NCBI GenBank assembly: GCA_964639965.1
Contig: CAZXGI010000012.1
Span: 1 to 50,775, forward strand
Reading direction: 5' to 3'
DNA from: TMED23 sp964639965
Lineage (GTDB): Bacteria; Pseudomonadota; Alphaproteobacteria; Rhodospirillales; UBA2165
Length of the DNA: 50,775 nucleotides
Positions 46,726 through 50,775 of this stretch are shown here, piece after piece; positions within the stretch are counted from its first letter, which is position 1; each line of letters starts with the position of its first letter. The notes below the pieces were generated by a model, which saw only the letters and a program-made list of their open reading frames with translations, was not told the DNA's origin and ran no database searches. Both the position numbers and the translations under genes were made by a program.

Positions 46726-47925
46726 ATGGCAAGGCTTAATAATAAAATTAAAGACCCGGTAAACTGTTTTGTTCCCCATTCGCCTCCGGTAATTGAAGGT
46801 TCAGCATCAGGGCCACTAAATGGCCTAACTTTTACTGTAAAGGATCTTTACGATATTGCTAATCATAAAACAGGTAACGGCAGTCCAGCATGGTTAGAGT
46901 CTCATGAACCCGCCGCAAACACAGCATCAATCGTTCAGTCCTGCTTAAATGCCGGCGCAACAATGATAGGCAAAGTAATCTGTGATGAATTTTTTTATAG
47001 CTTTATTGGCGAAAATGCTCATTACGGTACCCCCGTTAATAGTGCTGCACACAGCAAAATTCCTGGCGGATCATCATCTGGTTCTGCGGCATCAGTTGCT
47101 GGACGGATATGCGACTTTTCATTGGGAAGCGATACTGGTGGTTCAGTTAGAATCCCTGCCGCCTTTTGTGGTCTTTATGGTCTTAGGCCTACCTATGGAC
47201 GGCTTAGTTTAGAAGGAGCCACTCCAATGGCACCAAGCTTTGATACGGCGGGTTGGTTTGCCCGAGACTTAAATGTTTTTTCAAAAGTCGGCCACGTGCT
47301 CCTTGACCAACACCCAAATACAGTCGAAATCAAAGAAGTACGATTAGCTGAGTTTGCCTTTAATTTTGCTGACGATGAAATTTCTATCCCGCTGCGAAAA
47401 TGGATTGCATTAAATCAATTCAATATCACAGTGGGAGAACCCGTAACACATCTTCCAGAAAAAATTAATCTGGATGAAGCTCGCGAGGCTTTTCGGATTA
47501 TCCAAGCCTGGGAAGTGTGGCAAACATTTGGCTCTTGGATTGAAAGAACTAAACCCTCACTCGGCCCTGGCGTCAAAGAAAGAATGGATATAGCCAAAAC
47601 TGTTACAACTGATGAAAGAGATAATAAAATATTTTACAAAAAAATGGTAGCCACAGTCCTTCAAAAAACGATTCCAGAAGGCACTATACTTGCTCTACCA
47701 GTCACAGCCTCTCTTCCAGTGGACGTAAATACAGATCCCGAAATTTTGAATACCTACCGAGCCAAAACACTTAGCCTGATTTGTTTGGCTAGCCTGTCTG
47801 GTTTACCTCAAATTTCGATACCTGTTACAAAATCAAACGGCATCCCAGTTAGTTTGGGGCTAATAGGTTGGAAGGGCAGTGATGAAGCGCTGATTTCAAT
47901 GGCTTCAAGGTTAGCACACCGATAA
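46726..47925 (+). CDS. Amidase signature (AS) family hydrolase
   Basis: The 399-residue AS enzyme carries all three catalytic parts: Lys39 (TFTVKDLYDI), the cis-Ser in GGSSSGSAASVAG (within 116-118), and nucleophile Ser140 (GSDTGGSVRIPA). Length is at the short end of the family, similar to indole-3-acetamide hydrolase/AMI1-type amidases. It hydrolyses a carboxamide to acid and ammonia. It begins two bases after the deacetylase-like gene and is clearly co-translated with it. The substrate is probably the product of that enzyme, which remains unidentified. Confidence 0.92.
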   Translation: MARLNNKIKDPVNCFVPHSPPVIEGSASGPLNGLTFTVKDLYDIANHKTGNGSPAWLESHEPAANTASIVQSCLNAGATMIGKVICDEFFYSFIGENAHYGTPVNSAAHSKIPGGSSSGSAASVAGRICDFSLGSDTGGSVRIPAAFCGLYGLRPTYGRLSLEGATPMAPSFDTAGWFARDLNVFSKVGHVLLDQHPNTVEIKEVRLAEFAFNFADDEISIPLRKWIALNQFNITVGEPVTHLPEKINLDEAREAFRIIQAWEVWQTFGSWIERTKPSLGPGVKERMDIAKTVTTDERDNKIFYKKMVATVLQKTIPEGTILALPVTASLPVDVNTDPEILNTYRAKTLSLICLASLSGLPQISIPVTKSNGIPVSLGLIGWKGSDEALISMASRLAHR

Positions 47926-48002
47926 TTTTCTAAGTAAAGAAATTTTCATCAAAACAAAATTGGTCAATTCCAATAATCTTAATAAACTAAGAGAAAAAAT
48001 TT

Positions 48003-48482
48003 TTGAAAATATTAGATAAAGATATGAGAAAAATAATCAGCGAAACTATGCTTTGTTTTGCTGCAACGGTTAATGAGGATGGAAGTCCTAATCTCTCGCC
48101 AAAGAGCACCTTAAAAGTTTTTGATGACAACCATCTAATATTTGCAAATATTGCATCACCGGTAACAATTTTAAATTTAAAACGAGACCCTCGCATCGAA
48201 ATTAATTGTGTTGATACGTTTGCAAGGCGAGGTTACAGATTTAAAGGCAAAGGCATTATTTATTCTACAGGAACTAAGATTTATGATGACCTTCTTCTTC
48301 AAATTAAAAAAGAACTTGGTAAAAGTATTCCCGTTATTGATGCTATTCTAATCGAAGTACTCCAGGTGCGCCCGGTTTTATCACCTGCTTATAAATTTAT
48401 TGAAGGAGCAACAGAGGATACTTTACGTGAGGCATACATGGAAAAATATAATGTTCGATCCATAAACGAGCAAAATAATTAA
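48003..48482 (+). CDS. Pyridoxamine 5'-phosphate oxidase-like FMN-binding protein
   Basis: The 159-residue split-barrel protein has LCFAATVNEDGSPNLSPKSTLKVFDDNHLIFANIASP near the start and LNLKRDPRIEINCVDTFARRGYRFKGKG after it. These are typical of the PNPOx-like flavin-binding family. Members reduce or oxidise small molecules with FMN or F420, and most are uncharacterised. The frame opens with TTG at 48003; an ATG seven codons later (48024) is an alternative, but homologs I recall start at the earlier length. It is followed by ung on the same strand and may be in the same unit. Confidence 0.8.
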   Translation: MKILDKDMRKIISETMLCFAATVNEDGSPNLSPKSTLKVFDDNHLIFANIASPVTILNLKRDPRIEINCVDTFARRGYRFKGKGIIYSTGTKIYDDLLLQIKKELGKSIPVIDAILIEVLQVRPVLSPAYKFIEGATEDTLREAYMEKYNVRSINEQNN

Positions 48483-48517
48483 ATTTTAACTAATATATTG
48501 AGGTGTCTTTAGTTGTC

Positions 48518-49192
48518 ATGCCAGAAATAAGAATAGAAGCAAGTTGGAAAAATCAACTTAAGGAGCAATTTGCTGCGCCTCATATGATTTCACTTGGTAA
48601 GTTTTTACGCAATGAAAAATTGGCAGGCAAGAAAATCTATCCGCCGGGCGGAAAAATTTTTAATGCTTTCAATCTAACTGCATTTGGTAGTGTTAAAATA
48701 ATTATTTTAGGACAAGATCCATACCATGGGCCAAACCAGGCTAACGGGCTGAGCTTTTCGGTTGAACCAGGTATTAACCTTCCCCCTTCACTACAAAATA
48801 TTTTTAAAGAACTGCATTCTGACCTTAATATTGAATACCCTAACCACGGGGATCTTACAGCCTGGGCACGGCAGGGGGTGTTATTGCTAAATACATGCCT
48901 AACAGTTGAGAATGGCCTTCCTAACTCTCATCAAGGTAAAGGATGGGAATTGTTTACTGATGCCGTGCTCTCCAAGGTGAATGATGAAAAACATAATATT
49001 GTTTTCATTCTTTGGGGACGTAAAGCTCAACTAAAAGAAAAACTTATTGATCATACTAAGCACCTGATCATTAGGAGTGCTCATCCCTCTCCACTATCTG
49101 CACATAACGGTTTTTTCGGTTCAAAACCGTTTTCACAAGCAAATTTGTTTCTCAAAAAGAACAATCTGGATCAAATAAATTGGAAACTATGA
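48518..49192 (+). CDS. ung: Uracil-DNA glycosylase, family 1
   Basis: The 224-residue enzyme removes uracil from DNA. Seen: the active-site GQDPYHGPNQANGLSFSV, with the catalytic Asp (Asp67) in GQDPYH (65-70), and the DNA-intercalation loop HPSPLSAHNGFFGSKPFSQAN near the C-terminus. Length and motif order match family-1 UDG. I chose the ATG at 48518; an in-frame GTG five codons upstream (48503) also exists, next to GAGG, and would add five residues. The gene is a housekeeping repair function and does not belong to the catabolic genes around it. Confidence 0.95.
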   Translation: MPEIRIEASWKNQLKEQFAAPHMISLGKFLRNEKLAGKKIYPPGGKIFNAFNLTAFGSVKIIILGQDPYHGPNQANGLSFSVEPGINLPPSLQNIFKELHSDLNIEYPNHGDLTAWARQGVLLLNTCLTVENGLPNSHQGKGWELFTDAVLSKVNDEKHNIVFILWGRKAQLKEKLIDHTKHLIIRSAHPSPLSAHNGFFGSKPFSQANLFLKKNNLDQINWKL

Positions 49193-49236
49193 AGATTACT
49201 AAAAAATTATTTGTTATTCCAATAAATTAATATCTT

Positions 49237-49692
49237 TTAATCCCGAAACAAGTCATGACAAGAATTACAACTTTTTAAAGTGGCCTCAAAAGCAACGAGC
49301 AACCGGTCTTTATCTCTGTTTTTCGCAGCATTCACGATTTTATTCGCGCTCTCCTGATAGGATTTAATCAATTCTTTAAAAACATTATAATTATCCCAAA
49401 TATCGCTGCTAGCCGCTGAAAGGTTAGATATTGACGCTTCAGAACCGACAGGGAAAAAGGTTTCCATTTTATCTGCCCAGTCTTTTATGTACAAAGCATT
49501 TTCCTGTGCCTGCTGATAATTAGACAATTCGATATTTTTCTTGATAATCGACATTTTTTGTTCTGAAACTTTCATAAATTTTTTGCGATCATTAATGATA
49601 CTTGCTGAACTGTCTGCACCCAAAACATCCCCCATAAAAACAATAAGCACAGATGTTGCCAGTATAAAAAAATTAGGTGCCTTAAATTCCAT
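49237..49692 (-). CDS. Cytochrome c'-like secreted protein
   Basis: The 151-residue protein has an N-terminal signal of about 25 residues (FFILATSVLIVFMGDVLGA), a mostly helical body and a C-terminal heme motif CNSCH near its end. This layout, with one CxxCH close to the C-terminus of a four-helix protein, is typical of cytochrome c'. In that family the heme binds NO and may serve in nitrosative-stress protection or electron transfer. The reading frame extends to a TTG at 49713. I took the ATG at 49692 because it gives the usual signal-peptide start. It converges on ung and stands alone. Confidence 0.85.
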   Translation of the reverse strand: MEFKAPNFFILATSVLIVFMGDVLGADSSASIINDRKKFMKVSEQKMSIIKKNIELSNYQQAQENALYIKDWADKMETFFPVGSEASISNLSAASSDIWDNYNVFKELIKSYQESANKIVNAAKNRDKDRLLVAFEATLKSCNSCHDLFRD

Positions 49693-49976
49693 TAAAAATA
49701 CTTCATAATCCAAACCATCTTAAACCGACTTATTATACCGAGAAGTGCCAGTGTGTGCCAATCACCATGAAAATAGATACTTTTCATTTATCTATCTCAG
49801 AATAAATTAGATAATATTTGGTTATCTACAATCTAAAATACGTTTTGTCTTTCCAAAAATTCAAATTTGACGACAAAATAAACAATACCTGACCCTAATT
49901 TTAACCAAAACCCCATATGGGTTTTACATCGAAACTATTTCCGCTAAAGTTATGATAAAAAAAAGAGAGGTTTGAA

Positions 49977-50775
49977 ATGACTAGCGATGATGAGTCGATC
50001 AACAAGGAATATAGAACAGACTTTCGGGATGGAATGGCCATTGACTGGGATGTTCCAATCAAAATGGATGATGGTATTGTTTTACGTTGCGATGTCTATA
50101 GACCAATAATAAAGGGAAAATATCCAGTAATCCTCTCTTACGGGCCCTATGGTAAATGGCTTCACTTTGAAGACGGTTATGCTGATCAATGGGAACGCAT
50201 GTGTAAATCGCACCCCGATGTTCCGGCCAATTCAAGTAATAATTATCAACAATGGGAAGTTGTGGATCCGGAAAAATGGGTTTCAGATGATTACATTGTT
50301 ATTCGAGTAGACTCGAGAGGGGCTGGCAGATCTCAGGGTGTTATTGATATTTGGTCGTTACGCGAAGCTCAAGATCAAGCGATTTGCATCGATTGGGCTG
50401 GTGGTCAATCATGGTCAAACGGCAAGGTAGGTCTAAACGGCATTTCATATTATGCGGAAAATCAATGGCAAACCGCAGCTCTCCAGCCAAAACACCTAGC
50501 AGCTATGTGTGCGTGGGAAGGCGCCCTTGATTTTTATCGAGATATGGCATGGCATGGCGGAATTTTTTGTCGCGGTTTCGTAGAGGATTGGTCAACTGCA
50601 CAGGTTTACACATTACAGAATGGCAGGGGTTCCCGCGGACACCATTCTCGCATGACAGGTGATTGGGTGTCAGGTCCTGAAACACTGACCGAGGAAGAAC
50701 TTGGCAGCAATCGTCGAGACTTCTATTCTGATTGTTTGGCTAATAAATTAGATACTGATGAGTTTTGGAAATCTC
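49977..50775 (+). CDS. CocE/NonD-family alpha/beta hydrolase (X-Pro dipeptidyl-peptidase type), cut by window end
   Basis: The 3' end of this gene lies beyond the window; the first 266 codons are seen. The start is a clear ATG with a strong Shine-Dalgarno (AGAGAGG). Seen: the N-terminal IKMDDGIVLRCDVYRP, the VDSRGAGRSQG oxyanion turn, and nucleophile Ser147 in VGLNGISYYAENQW. These match the CocE/NonD family, hydrolases that include cocaine esterase and Xaa-Pro dipeptidyl-peptidases. The C-terminal beta-sandwich that normally follows is not visible. The substrate is unknown. The spacer before it (49693-49976, 284 bases) shows no gene I recognise. Confidence 0.85.
   Translation, partial: MTSDDESINKEYRTDFRDGMAIDWDVPIKMDDGIVLRCDVYRPIIKGKYPVILSYGPYGKWLHFEDGYADQWERMCKSHPDVPANSSNNYQQWEVVDPEKWVSDDYIVIRVDSRGAGRSQGVIDIWSLREAQDQAICIDWAGGQSWSNGKVGLNGISYYAENQWQTAALQPKHLAAMCAWEGALDFYRDMAWHGGIFCRGFVEDWSTAQVYTLQNGRGSRGHHSRMTGDWVSGPETLTEEELGSNRRDFYSDCLANKLDTDEFWKS

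Overview
The window reads as a chromosome segment from an AT-rich, free-living, respiring alphaproteobacterium, probably marine and Rhodospirillales-like. This is inferred from gene content: a type-2 heme A synthase, a DUF1244 protein, a TRAP transporter, NodU-type carbamoyltransferase with TPR glycosyltransferases, many acyl-CoA and aromatic-catabolism enzymes, and AT-rich spacers. No phage, transposase, integrase, rRNA or CRISPR array is visible. Genes are tightly packed and no gene-free stretch exceeds about 300 bases.

Left part (1-14.9 kb). A crotonase-family protein without either usual catalytic glutamate, a YdjM-type membrane protein and a dienelactone hydrolase precede a clear selenocysteine tRNA (selC, 2811-2905) and an APS kinase (cysC). 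An FAD aromatic hydroxylase is divergent from a compact operon: a FlK-type acyl-CoA thioesterase, a large molybdopterin oxidoreductase, and a fused four-cluster ferredoxin/NrfD-type membrane anchor. The operon resembles a phenylacetyl-CoA:acceptor oxidoreductase (PadBCD-like) system. Next to it lie selB and selA, translationally coupled. So three of the four core selenocysteine genes are here, yet no selenoprotein is recognisable in the window.

Middle part (14-32.9 kb). A FAH-family hydrolase/isomerase, a TPP enzyme, a lipoprotein-type C-terminal processing protease and ctaA are followed by a carbamoyltransferase and two overlapping TPR glycosyltransferase-like genes (surface glycan or glycoprotein modification). 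Then come a two-domain CbiX-like protein and the most striking gene of the window: a 1421-residue membrane-anchored protein. Its central 1096 residues are 44 consecutive units, of which 43 are exactly 25 residues and one is 21. They predict a continuous, nearly straight coiled-coil rod. DUF1244, an MFS exporter and a YjbR-like protein follow.

Right part (33-50.8 kb). This is an accessory catabolic region. On the plus strand are a gentisate-type cupin dioxygenase, a sulfatase-superfamily enzyme with an atypical CGGSR active site, a complete TRAP transporter and an MscS channel. On the minus strand are a Rieske ring-hydroxylating oxygenase (alpha and beta), a TPP decarboxylase-like enzyme and an alpha/beta hydrolase. 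A deacetylase/allantoinase-like protein plus amidase, a PNPOx-like protein, uracil-DNA glycosylase, a cytochrome c'-like protein and a CocE-type hydrolase cut by the window edge complete it. Together they suggest uptake, desulfation and ring cleavage of aromatic, possibly sulfated, compounds, with sulfur and CoA-thioester chemistry elsewhere in the window. The substrate itself is not readable from the sequence.
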